This document shows, in pieces, positions 1 to 10,535 of a stretch of DNA of 64,000 nucleotides. The position numbers and the translations under genes were made by a program. This stretch comes from Dactylellina haptotyla. Its lineage: Eukaryota; Ascomycota; Orbiliomycetes; Orbiliales; Orbiliaceae. Numbering within the stretch: position 1 is the first letter of the stretch; the number at the start of each line of letters is the position of its first letter. The notes beneath the pieces are model-generated. The model ran no database searches and was not told the DNA's origin. It saw only the letters and a program-made list of their open reading frames with translations. The stretch is from positions 1,984,001 through 2,048,000 of the forward strand of contig CM062388.1 in NCBI GenBank assembly GCA_031310005.1, given 5' to 3'.

Positions 1-1521
1 ATCCACACGACCGTCCTAATTTTCTTTCTTCCGATTCCTCGAGATTTCTACTTCAGTTGCTTGCTTCTTTGGACCCTGAAAAGATACAATCATTAGAGTA
101 TGTCAATATCCGTCTTCACATATCATATCCTTTCAACACAGAAGTATTATTGCTACAAACAAACGGCTACTAAATTGGAATCAGTATTGAATACGTCAAC
201 TTTTCTTTCCTTCTGCTGCCGCATCTAAAAGGGCTCGGTATTGTTTATTCCACATTTGAAATGAGAAAACACTTCAACGACTCACAGGTGTCCAAAATCG
301 ATTCTCTCGACGAATCATCATTCCGCAATTTGGAGTACCTAAGGTTGCAGCTTCCAATACTTGCTCTAAAGAAAATCTGGGCGAAAATCGGAACTGGAAG
401 CGAGTCTTTACGACATCTTTCCCTAAACATTTTAGGGCCTTCCTCGAACGCTCTCAACACGCCTTTTGAGGACGATGACGGGAGCGAGCCGTTTCCCAAA
501 AACTGGGTCTTCCCCTCTATTCCTGCGAGTTCTTCTCTGCGATCGCTCTCCCTAGAATCATTGGATATCAGCTTTAGGAGGGCAGCCGATCTTCGCACTG
601 TGATACCTCATAGCTTTCGACAACTCACTGACGTTAGATATATCCGGAGAATCTCTATCAGTAATTGCTGGAACGGTGGAACTCTACTAAGAGATGCTGC
701 TTCAGAATTTCATTCACTGCGGTCTTTGAAACTGCTAAGCGCGTGCGATATGGTATTCTTCAATCAGATCCTACGGATACTTCCGCGGCCCCTAGAAGTT
801 CTTGCATTCGATGGGTGGTGCGATGAAATGGGCCGCCCGGTCGAGAAAGAGGCAATGATGCTCCATCAGACATCTCTTCGAAAATTCTTCTTTCGATTAC
901 GTAGATTCAGGAAAGGGCCGCTCGAGCTACGCGCATTCTATGGTACCGGAGCAATAAATGCGGCAAACCAAGCCACGGTGCCGTTCACGATTACAGACCT
1001 AGTTCAATTCACAAAAGTAGAAGAACTAGCTATTGCAATTTTCCCGACTGATGCGTACGAACTTATTAAGGTATCAAATCCTTTCTTTAAGCTACTCACT
1101 TTTGGTACATTCTCACCGTGGGCCCTAGCTGCCGAACCTGAAGGCACTATCTATCCTAAACTATTACTACGACAGCCGGTTGGATTGGGACTCAATAAAA
1201 CCTCGGTGGAGTATATGGGAGGTAGTCCAAAGATGGGTCCGGTTGGTGGAACTAGTCGAACTCAAAAGCAGCGGGCAGTCATCATTTGTTATACCGCGGC
1301 AGTGTCATTATACATCAAAACTAAAGGTAGTAGAATTACAGCCGACTCGCGGTTGGCCGGTAACGGCCGCCCGCCGCTTCATGGCTCAAATTATGGTCGA
1401 TGGAAACGGCTACCGGGTTACAACCATTAATTCCGTCTCGCAGGAAGATATCAGAATTCAACATCCCGAAATAGGTGTATTTGATGTTGAAGATGAAGAT
1501 TGGCAGGGGTATTTCTGGTAG
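1..1521 (+). CDS. Leucine-rich-repeat protein of the fungal F-box/LRR type, 5' end missing
   Basis: The gene enters from the left window edge, so any N-terminal F-box is not visible. The reading frame is open from about base 3 and carries leucine-rich motifs of the kind seen in uncharacterised ascomycete F-box/LRR proteins (LRSLSLESLDIS, LRSLKLLSACDMVF, PNLKALSIL). Two introns restore a continuous frame. One is probable at 98-184 (GTATGT donor, CTACTAA branch, CAG acceptor). The other is well supported at 1071-1128 (58 nt, phase 0, GTATCA to CTAG). Without the second intron the frame runs into unrelated sequence. The last exon ends in an acidic tail (VFDVEDEDWQGYFW) at 1519-1521. The likely role, by family only, is substrate recognition for an SCF-type ubiquitin ligase. 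That is an inference, because no F-box can be seen. Confidence 0.65.
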
Positions 1522-3325
1522 GTATACATGAACCCTCACGCCATTATCTTTAGCAGTTTGCGCTTTCCCTTTTTGGAGAGTATCTAACGTTTGATTTGAT
1601 CATAGGGAAACCGGGTTTTAGCTTTTCAATTTTGCCATATCCCTTCAATATAGATATTTTCGCATAATCAGAATATTTTTAGGTGTTAATATAATTTCTT
1701 GCTTCGAGTTTAATATGACGCCGATTCCACGATTGGTAACCTCTCGACTATCTATTTGCGGAAATCTATATCCTTTTGCTTCTTCTTGGCTGTCGCGTTT
1801 CCTGGTTACGGTGGTCGCTTTGCAAGTTTTGCCACATGGAACAGATGCATTTTATCTTGCTCTACTACAATCATGGCCCGGCAAGATTCCCATTTCTGAA
1901 CTCGGAAACTAAGCCTGCCTTCTTCTTAAGCGGTCAATTTTTTGTTCAGTACTGAGGTAGAGAAAGGTTCCAGGCTACATGAAATTAGAATTTACGAGAG
2001 CCTGACGCGACTTGACAATCAATCAGACTAGCAACCATCTCTCGTGTTGTCGTCTTCCCTGCCCCTTCGGTACAAAATCGTGAAATGACCAATCCACAAG
2101 AAAGCCAATGCAACGGAGTATCTCAACCGTGCTGGAAAAACTAATTAATATGCAGCGACTGGAATATGTCATCTACGAAATAACCACACAGCCAAGTAGA
2201 GAAAATATACATGGTTATTTCGGGACTTGGTCGAAGCTCTACTAAATGCATTGGGCCTTGATTCTGGTCGATGGATTTCAATTTCGAACCAAACCAAACA
2301 ACACAGCAAGTTTGGTTTGGTCCCGAGACTGAGCAGTCTTGCACATTTGCAAAGGGTACAAGACCGACTGAGAGCACATATGTCTCAACATCTAATCACA
2401 ACGAAATGTTATTGCGATGCCGAGTTCCCTCAAGCTCAAATATCTTCCACCTATCTTGCCTGTAAACTAGTACATGTTTAAATCCTCAAGTAAGACAGGG
2501 TGACCAAAAGAGCGAATAGTATTTTAGCCGAACTGAGATCCACGATTGGCTGGCTCGCTTCGGCCCGCCCCTCAAATTGATCCTGATCAATCGAAACGCG
2601 TTAATGGCAAAGTCATGCATGGCACGCAGCAATTCAGAAACAAATGAGACCGAGCGTCGCCACAACCTGCATGAAACCTAAAGCCTTACAGCCTGATCGT
2701 GTCCAGATATCAGTTTCAACGTTCGAATTCTTCGTTCGAAATCTTCGATCGGGATATGGATCAAATATCAAGCGGTTCGAAGATCTTCATGTTAGCAAAA
2801 TCACGCCCAAGTAAACAACCTTGCTGCAAAAAAGTCTCAAAGCTTGTAAGTAAATTTCCATTTCCCTGTTGCCAAAGACACTGTATAGTTTGAGTACAAT
2901 GAGAGAATCGATCGAGATTTAGTCCGCGCCATATCAACCGCACTCGTAAAACCGCTGCACGATTTTATTCGCCTTCTATGTCAACAACAGATCGGAGCCG
3001 CCGTAAGGTTCAAAGTACGTTTGGATTAGTCCAGTTCCAGTTCCAAAACTTCGCTCGTTTCGGGCTAACCATTCATTAAGTACATATATTTAGGTAAATT
3101 TGTGTCCAACCACAACAAAATAGCAATGTTGAATTTGTTGGAAAGTTTGCAGCGTTTGATGGCCCACTAATTCTCATCCTGTACCTATATTGCGCTAAAG
3201 CCGTGTGGACTTGTGCCGCATTAACAATATGTAGATGATACATTTTCCCTCTTTATCTGTAACCTAAATTTGCTGGAATGGGCTATCTTGTATATACAGT
3301 CTTCTACAACCCGATTTCCACCTGT
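1522..3325. other. Intergenic, no gene seen
   Basis: About 1.8 kb between the LRR gene and the convergent secreted-protein gene. Only short open frames without family resemblance or splice continuity occur on either strand. I see no RNA gene or transposon feature. Confidence 0.6.
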
Positions 3326-4291
3326 TTATTCGGGCGCTTGAGAGTCATTCGTGTTGGCGTTACCACTTTGTTGATTAGGTTCCTTTTCACTTTCGCCCCG
3401 TTCTGAAAGATCAGAAGTACCGATTTCCTCGGACGCACCTTCATCTTCAGCGTTGGCATCCCTGCGGAAGATACCCCCTCCGTATATTTCTGGCGGTTGA
3501 TACCCAGTGGGGACCGCAAATCCTTCTCTCAATGACGGGACACCTCGGAAGCTATCTTCGGGTTCTGGACCTTCGAGATAGTATGGCTCTTTGAAGCCAG
3601 GCGCCTTTTCCCTGTGTCTATGCTCCCAGGGAAGGCGAACGTGATCGGCGGCGCCCTCGGGATTCAACAAGTCGCTGATTTTGAATCCCTTGGGTTTCGA
3701 GACGATATCGCCGACCTTGTTGGATGATGAGCCTGCAGCCCCAACGCCTGGGTCTTTGAATTCCAATCGCCTTTCGCAGATACAGATCACAGGGCAAAAT
3801 ACAGCTAAGTAAAGGAGCGTTTTTGTGACACGTGCGTTGGGGACATTCTGGAATCGGGCTGTCCCCCCAATGCATTCTATTTTATAGGAACCATCCGGTT
3901 TCCAGATGCACCTGCAAATGGATAGACAACGGGGAACTCTATTTTTCTTGTGATACATTCGCAAAGCTGGCGTCAGAGGCTCTACATTGGGGTACGCCAG
4001 CATGATTCTATCCGGGTTAGGATCACATAGGAGCTCTTTGTTGTCAACTCTCATTGCACCTGACCAGTCGACCCTTCTAATTAAACGAGCAGTATTCGGT
4101 GGCGGTGTATCCCATTTCCCGCGAGAGTATAGTGTATTGGCATAAGGAGGACTAAAACTGGGTGCCGAGTTGATATATGCTGGTTGTCTTGATCCTGCGT
4201 TTTCTGTGGGTTCCAACAGAGGAACGGCGGAAGCTGGAAGTAAGAAGAGTAGAGATATTATCCACCGCCAGAGGTATTTAAAGTAAGGCAT
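3326..4291 (-). CDS. Secreted hypothetical protein with a CxxxCxC motif
   Basis: A 321-residue open frame starting at the ATG at 4291-4289. Residues 1-22 form a clear signal peptide (WIISLLFLLPASA followed by VPLL). A central block contains cysteines in the arrangement CLSICRCIW, preceded by CDPNPDRIMLAYP. The C-terminal third is polar, rich in Glu, Ser and Gly, and probably disordered. A hydrophobic, Cys-containing stretch near residues 154-170 (TLLYLAVFCPVICIC) sits oddly in an otherwise soluble protein. It could be a membrane segment or a retained intron, but I found no convincing donor/acceptor pair. I do not recognise the family. Similar small secreted proteins in plant-associated ascomycetes are often called candidate effectors, and the sequence here does not show that role. 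Confidence 0.65.
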   Translation of the reverse strand: MPYFKYLWRWIISLLFLLPASAVPLLEPTENAGSRQPAYINSAPSFSPPYANTLYSRGKWDTPPPNTARLIRRVDWSGAMRVDNKELLCDPNPDRIMLAYPNVEPLTPALRMYHKKNRVPRCLSICRCIWKPDGSYKIECIGGTARFQNVPNARVTKTLLYLAVFCPVICICERRLEFKDPGVGAAGSSSNKVGDIVSKPKGFKISDLLNPEGAADHVRLPWEHRHREKAPGFKEPYYLEGPEPEDSFRGVPSLREGFAVPTGYQPPEIYGGGIFRRDANAEDEGASEEIGTSDLSERGESEKEPNQQSGNANTNDSQAPE

Positions 4292-5659
4292 CTTGTTTGT
4301 AGATGATTATATCTTTTCAGGTGGCTATAGCATGAAGCTGAGAGTGTTAGGAAAGCCATTTATATATTGATTTTGGGTTCCTGGTGCCCCCTTATATAAC
4401 TATAAGTCCGGGTAGCTAGCACTATAAGCTAATAATATTTTAAGGAAGAACAGAAAAATATATAAACATTTTATTTGACTGGGTGATATCTCAATTCGGA
4501 TTCAAAATTTAGATTCTTCCATTGTTAACTTCCTTTCATATTTGAATAACATTTGAACTTCATCTTTTTTCGTAACTCCCTAGAGTATTTGAAAAGCAAA
4601 CTCGTTCGCTACTTGTTGCTTGTTTCATTTTCTTGAACACGTTGTAGTAGGCAATAATAATTTTACAGATGAGTCAAAGTTGGATCCGTACAACTTTGTG
4701 ACAGGAATAATGAGCTATTATCGGCTATGCAACAGATTTCTAATGGATGCGATGCTGTTAAAACCTTGAAGAATCCGCGAGTATTCTTAATATTAAAGAC
4801 AATGTCCTTGTAAAGATGGCGTCAGCAACAATATTCCAACAAATTCTGTAACATGTTCGGCTAACTAATCATTCGGTTGACTCCTAGTTTTATATTCCAT
4901 TTTATCACTGAAACACGCCAAAACGTCTTGCATAAACTCTGGCTGTGGTGATTGGGGCTTTGCCGAACGATTTAACTAACTTCCCTTTCTAATTCAGGGG
5001 AATATGGTTGTCGAGCCTCGTTGTTGAAGTTGCACAACATCCAATGTTTTAATTGCCGCTTCGATGCATCTAGGAAGATAAATAATAAGTAAAAGCGTTT
5101 TCATTTAACTTTTTATATTCTCATCAAGATACCTTAGGCCGCTTCGGCGCTAAAATAACAATCTAAGACTACCAACATTCTTGACAAATGCAGAAAAGGG
5201 ATATCATTTGGTCATTTTAAATCTCCCCCCCCCCCCCCAAAAAAAAAGGGTATTAACTGCTCTCTAAATCACAAAGATCAGGAGTTTTTCTGATTAGTTG
5301 AAAGAGAGGTTATATCTTGTATATATAAAATTCACAGTGGAGTGATAAAACGCATTACACATCCAACGGAATAAATTTAAAAACAAATCCTGGCTTCGGG
5401 TTGAATGCCATCTCCAATTTTACCTATATAATATCCCATAATTTGTCAGATGCGATTCCAACCCTCATGAAACAGCCTGAAATAGCTTCCGACGTCGTAT
5501 TAAAGAGGTTGCTAGTATTACTCACCTGGTCTCCGTCGAACTGTGGTGCTTTCCAACCGTCAAATCCGACCGATTGTTTAACCCTATTGCCAAAAGATTC
5601 GGATGGCTTTAGTTCGTAAAATAACTTCTGAATGTCACTATCCGATTAAATTTTTGCAC
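4292..5659. other. AT-rich intergenic with a C14-A9 homopolymer
   Basis: AT-rich sequence without a convincing gene. Bases 5225-5238 are 14 C in a row, followed by 9 A (5239-5247), a tract prone to slippage and sequencing error. On the minus strand, 5500-5640 reads as a coding-like stretch (GNRVKQSVGFDGWKAPQF) just downstream of the small gene at 5660-6080. It could not be joined to it in frame. Confidence 0.55.
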
Positions 5660-6080
5660 TTACATGAAGTGGCCGTCGCCCTCAGCCGCGTCAAAACTTG
5701 GCTGCCACAACTGATTCCGAGGGAGAACGAGAACATCAGATGACACGAGTGTCAAAGCACCATCCATATTAGAGACCGTAAGATCACCGCCCTTCAAGGT
5801 ACACAGCCCACCTTCTTCGGATTCGACCGTCCAATTCTAGAACCCGCATCGGCGCATTCGTCAGTTTGATATATAAATAAATTGTATAGATTTAATAGCT
5901 GAGCTCCTTTGGCAAATTGGGGTCCAGGTCGGGAAGTGATAGTACGTAGTTAACCCTATCCTCGACTTCTTGCGTGCCCTTGATGGTTATACCCGACCCT
6001 TCTTCCTTATAGCCAATATGAAGGCCTGGAACTGGAGCGACGGTTTCTATCGTGTATTTTCCGGCTTTGAGTTCGGACAT
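5660..6080 (-). CDS. Small two-exon protein, possibly beta-trefoil protease-inhibitor-like
   Basis: The ATG at 6080-6078 opens an exon to 5946 (45 codons, beginning MSELKAGKYTIETVAP). An intron at 5945-5837 (GTACTA donor, CTGAC branch, CTAG acceptor, phase 0) leads to an exon of 58 codons (NWTVESEEGGLCTLKGG through GDGHFM). The product is about 103 residues with no signal peptide. The opening 'AGxYTIxxVA' and the later 'W-x-V-E' strand resemble fungal cospin/I66-type beta-trefoil inhibitors, but this is a weak similarity judged by eye. The 3' end is doubtful. A strong GTAAGT donor overlaps the stop codon at 5662-5660, and a further coding-like stretch lies downstream, so the gene may be longer or may be decaying. 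I would call it hypothetical with a possible inhibitor fold. Confidence 0.45.
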
Positions 6081-6944
6081 GTCGTAATTTGGCTAGTTCG
6101 GTTACTGAAACGTTCGAAACTGCGCGCAACAGGAAAATACGAACTTCTAAAACTTAAAAGGACTGTAACAAGACGTTGAATGAGCAATAATTTGACGAGT
6201 CGGTGATCTATTTGATAACTGTGGGGTAACGGATGTTGAGGGGGGATCGCACTAGAAATATAGAACGGTCTTAGCTTTGAAGCCAAGAACGCACACCGTC
6301 TTGGCATATCGAGAACAGTAGCCTCTTGATTATAAGAGTGACGATGGGACCTGCGTCTCGGCGTTTCGTCTGACTCGGCTGAGTCGCCCAAACTCTAGAA
6401 AAGCTGAAGCTAAACACCTAATCGGAGCAAATTGGAGGCTGTGATTATAACTTTAAGTGTTCTATAGATCTTTGGCATTTACAAAATTGCGTGATTGGGA
6501 GCCCTGGCCAATGTTTAATGATTTTGCTGAATGAAGTACCAGTCAACCAATAGAGTCACAGGGCTGAGGCTTTTTTCTTTTCCTTTCTGTTAAGTTCTTA
6601 GCATCTGTTATATTCATAGCGTCTCGGAGGGTAAATTCGAGCTCCTCGCTAAGTAAAAAGCTTATGTTATGCCAGCACTTAAACATCATGTACATGTACC
6701 TCCTCGTGACGTAAGAACTGTCAGGCATACCTTCTTATATGCTCTGCCAGACTATAGGATATTCACCTTTTGCCCTGCTAAGCCCGACAAGAACGTGGGA
6801 ATGGGGCAGGATGGTTTTCTCCAACATCACAGAGAGCAAAAAAGATTTGAAGGAATCCTTCGGACCCTTTCCGCCCAAGAAAACATAAAAATTTCGCATG
6901 TAGCAATCTCGCGCACTTGATTTCCTCCGGCTTGCTTCATTCGA
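6081..6944. other. Intergenic, no gene seen
   Basis: This stretch lies between the 3' end of the P450 gene and the start of the small gene. A 114-residue minus-strand open frame overlaps the small gene's upstream region in another frame and has no family resemblance. Nothing else is supported. Confidence 0.55.
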
Positions 6945-8596
6945 CTAACGGGATGCCGGTTCTCGTATGATGATATCGAATGGTCTTTTTTCAAGCAGCT
7001 GGTATGTCCGCAATTCACTCCAAGGGTATAGCCCGTCCTTTGTTTCGGCTCGTTCCATGTCAAAAGACCATGCCATCCGAGCCAGAATAAGCCTTAGCTC
7101 CGCATAGGCCAGCTGCATTCCTAAGCACTGCCTTTTGCCCAGGCCGAATCCCTGCACCGCGTTGCGCACATCGTCTTTGAAAACAGACGAAGGGTCGTTG
7201 ATCGAGGATGCCAGCCAACGCTCGGGGAGAAACTTTTCTGATTCGTAGAATCGCGCTGGGTCGCGATGCAGCGCGTACGTTGCGACGGACACGTGTGTCT
7301 GCGAAAACATTAGTCACGCGCGAGAGTAATATTATAATTGGATAAGGTAAGAAAACTCACGCCGCCAGGCAACCAGTGCCCACACACTGTGTCGCCACCT
7401 TTAGGTACTACATGCGCAAGACCCACCGGCACTGGGGGACAGAGCCTCATCGTCTCGTTGATAACCGCATTCAAATACGGCAGGTCTTTTAGCCGAGATA
7501 GGGTGATATCATTCTCGGTGGTAAACGTGCCGCGAATTTCGTCTACGAGCTTCTTGAGTTTGTCTGGATTGTTGACGAGACTGTTTGTTGAGCCTATGAG
7601 CGATGTGGCCGTTGTTTCGCTCCCCGCGATGATTAGAGTTGTGAACGATCCTTCGATCTCATTGATGGTCATGCTTCCTTCGTTCGGATTGCTGTCCTTG
7701 GATCCCGTCATGGTTACCTTCTCGTCGCGGAGGCCTCCGTTCTGCAGCACGGATGCCATGATGTCGGGCCTAGATGTTTCAAGGCCCAGCCTTCTGTGGA
7801 TCTTTTGACAAGACATGCTGTAGTGATCATCCATGGCCTGGGTCGCTTTGGCAGGAAGACAGGCGAATAGCATTGTCTCAAGGGGCCTGTACACCAGTCG
7901 CATGGAGATCAGATATGCAATGGCCCTTAGATTTTCGAATATAACAGTGATCCACGGGTGGTATTGTGAGTCTCGAAGACAGTCGAAAGACTCCGCAAAC
8001 ATCAAATCGCCAATGATATCGAACGTCGTGTAGTTGTACCAATCCGCAATGTTGACAATAGAGCCTTCGCCTTTTTTTCCTTCGGTCGCCACGATGTCCT
8101 TCAGCTTAGCCACCAGCAAATCCACATACTTCCTCAGCATGGACTCCTGTGCTATCAATGTCTTCTCGGTGAATCCAACGCTTAGTGCCCTGCGGACTCT
8201 TGCATGGTCTCGCCCCGTTGGCAGGCTGACCACGGACTCTGCTTGCCCAGGAATTACATCCCACCACGTGCCATCCTTTTGAAAGGTTTGGTGTCCTGGG
8301 CGGTGAACCATGATATCTCGTAGAGCATCGGGGTTGGTGAAGGAGAGTGTGTTTGGGCCAGTCCGCACGATATCTCCATACTTCAAATGGAGCTTCTGAA
8401 TATCATGCACGAGGTCCCCCTTGCAGAGAGAGACCGCGGAAGGAAAGGCACTTGCAGCCCAGCGGACAGGACCTGGGAATTTTCGCAGCGGGTTCAGATA
8501 TAGATTATAAAATACTCGGGAGAGAACGAGAAAAATGGAAAGTAAGGCGGCGAGAAGTATAGTTCTCCATATCGAGAACTCCGTCAAGCTGAACAT
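6945..8596 (-). CDS. Cytochrome P450 monooxygenase (CYP65 / isotrichodermin C-15 hydroxylase-like)
   Basis: The gene has two exons, 8596-7361 and 7298-6945, separated by a 62-nt intron (7360-7299, GTGAGT to CAG, phase 0). The product is about 529 residues. The chosen start is the Met at 8596, which places the N-terminal membrane anchor (IWRTILLAALLSIFLVL) right after the start. The open frame continues upstream but adds only a non-hydrophobic leader. P450 hallmarks are all present: a proline-rich hinge (LRKFPGPVRW), the I-helix oxygen-binding motif AGSETTAT, the ExxR motif ETMR, PERW, and the haem-binding loop FGLGKRQCLG with its cysteine at about residue 470. The enzyme would be ER-anchored and would oxidise a lipophilic substrate using electrons from a P450 reductase. 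Overall similarity is to the trichothecene C-15 hydroxylase group, but the substrate cannot be read from sequence. No other biosynthetic gene is adjacent. Confidence 0.9.
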
Positions 8597-10535
8597 GGTG
8601 TTCAGCACAGACGCGCGGAGAGACTGGTGATCTCGAAGCTGCAGCAGGCTCAGGGCTCCGTCGTAACACAGGATATCACAATGTCGACATTGGAACAAAG
8701 TTGTCGCTTGGCTGAGGCTTCAAGCTTCAACTTATACATCTGGTCAGCCGTTCGGAAGGATTCTAATTTACCAATGCGCCACCGTTGGACCATGGGCAAG
8801 AGCCTGCTTTCGTGATAGCTCATTCGCGGACGCTCGTGTCTGCAGCGCACGGGCCGTGAGAGGGGGCCTAGCGCCTTGGCGAGATTGCAGTGATGCTGGG
8901 GTCCTTATCGAGAGCGGTACCGATGGCCCTACACCCTACCTTGTGGCACTCGATGAGAGCTACAACTCTGCAAACCCGAAGCGTTAGTCCCGGCAAAAAT
9001 AAGTTGTCACAAATAGTGTTTCAAAATATGCGGGGAATGTGAGTAATCAAATTTATGTTGTGTTGTCAACTCAACTCGGTGTGAATACAAAATTCCCAGG
9101 TACAAGACTGACAAAATTCACTGATCGATCTTGGGCGGTAGGGCGATGCAGTAAAGTGAATATGACCACTCACATAATAGCTCCGTACACCTAGGTCTTC
9201 ACAACTCCCGAGTAGAGAGAACGATACTTTGTGCATATCATGTGCATGCGATATGCATACCGTGCGCGCAGAATCCCCAAATTCTCTCCCCCAGATAAGC
9301 CTGATAATTGATATTTATGACGAAATAACATAAGCTGATTAGTCTACTGCAAGTAGTTAGATTGACTGAATAAATTTAAATGACCAGATCGAAAGAAACG
9401 AAAAGATATCTACACTCAGAGGGCAACCCAATTTCTTCTTTCGATCCCAGGCAACGGCAAGAACCATGGTACCACCTAGCCCAAGCATCGGTAAATACAG
9501 CCCCCAAACACCAAGCACTGACATAAAAATGGCATTTGGCTTTAACAATAACAAAACCGGCAAGTTTTACAAATTTACACGTTCTCAATGTTACTATAAA
9601 GCTTTCTGCCATACCAGCCCTCCAAGTCATCTCTATAAATTTGTCTGCTTGTTCAAGTCCCACCGCTTAGGTAACCAGAGGAAACCGACACATATATGAG
9701 GTTATGCCAGCTTGGTGTTGCCAGAATGCCAAACTAGGTGTTGTGTGGAAAGCCTCGTACCGTGCCCCTCGTGTATTAATACGTATTCGTGAAGCAAAGA
9801 AAGGCAGATTTCGATATTTATTCTTGTGATCCTGGAGCCGACTCAAGCCTCTTAAACATGAAACTCAAACCCAGCATCCTAATCGATAAGACTCTAAGAT
9901 GGAGAGCTTTACAAAAGTTCCCAGGCGCGCGCCAATACTGCCAATGCGAGGGTGCATCTGCAGGTCAACCTCACCCAACGACAATTCAAAATAGACTGAA
10001 CGATTGGCCCACAAGCTAGGATATAGCAACAACAATTTAAATGCTTAAAGGATCCCCATGCACGCATGTGGCAGAGCCTCGCTCTGCTCATGAGGGGTAT
10101 TTCAAACGTTTAAAATCCGTCTTACCTTCAGCATCACGGATAATATTTTAGAATGATCCAGTTGCTAAAGTCGAAAATTTCCGATAAACCATAGAATACA
10201 TTTGATCGGTAGCAAAATAATCAGATCGCCCAGTCACTAACCTAGAAAAGTCTGTGCAAAAGTCGTACCAGAATTGACCGCCTGAGGCGAAGGCGTTAAG
10301 CCAAATTTACAACATGCAACGCAAATTGGGTGAGCAGTTGATACGAAATCAATCAACCCAAATTGATAGGGCGAACGACTAATCATTTTTGTGTATCGCT
10401 TAGCCTTTATATTTCTCTCTGCCCTCTTCGTTCCTTGCACGCAAGGACTGAATTGGGATGATTTCACCAATAACTTTGCTACGGATCTGGTAACTTTCAA
10501 CCAACCGAATATACAAAGCTACCCCAACTAATTAA
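8597..10535. other. Intergenic between divergent P450 and ankyrin genes
   Basis: About 1.9 kb that presumably contains both promoters. Only short unsupported open frames occur, and I see no tRNA, repeat or transposon feature. Confidence 0.55.

Noticed and set aside
6945-8596. Secondary-metabolite cluster around the P450
   Set aside because: The nearest genes are an ankyrin protein and small hypotheticals. The O-methyltransferase is 27 kb away, and no backbone synthase or transporter is present.
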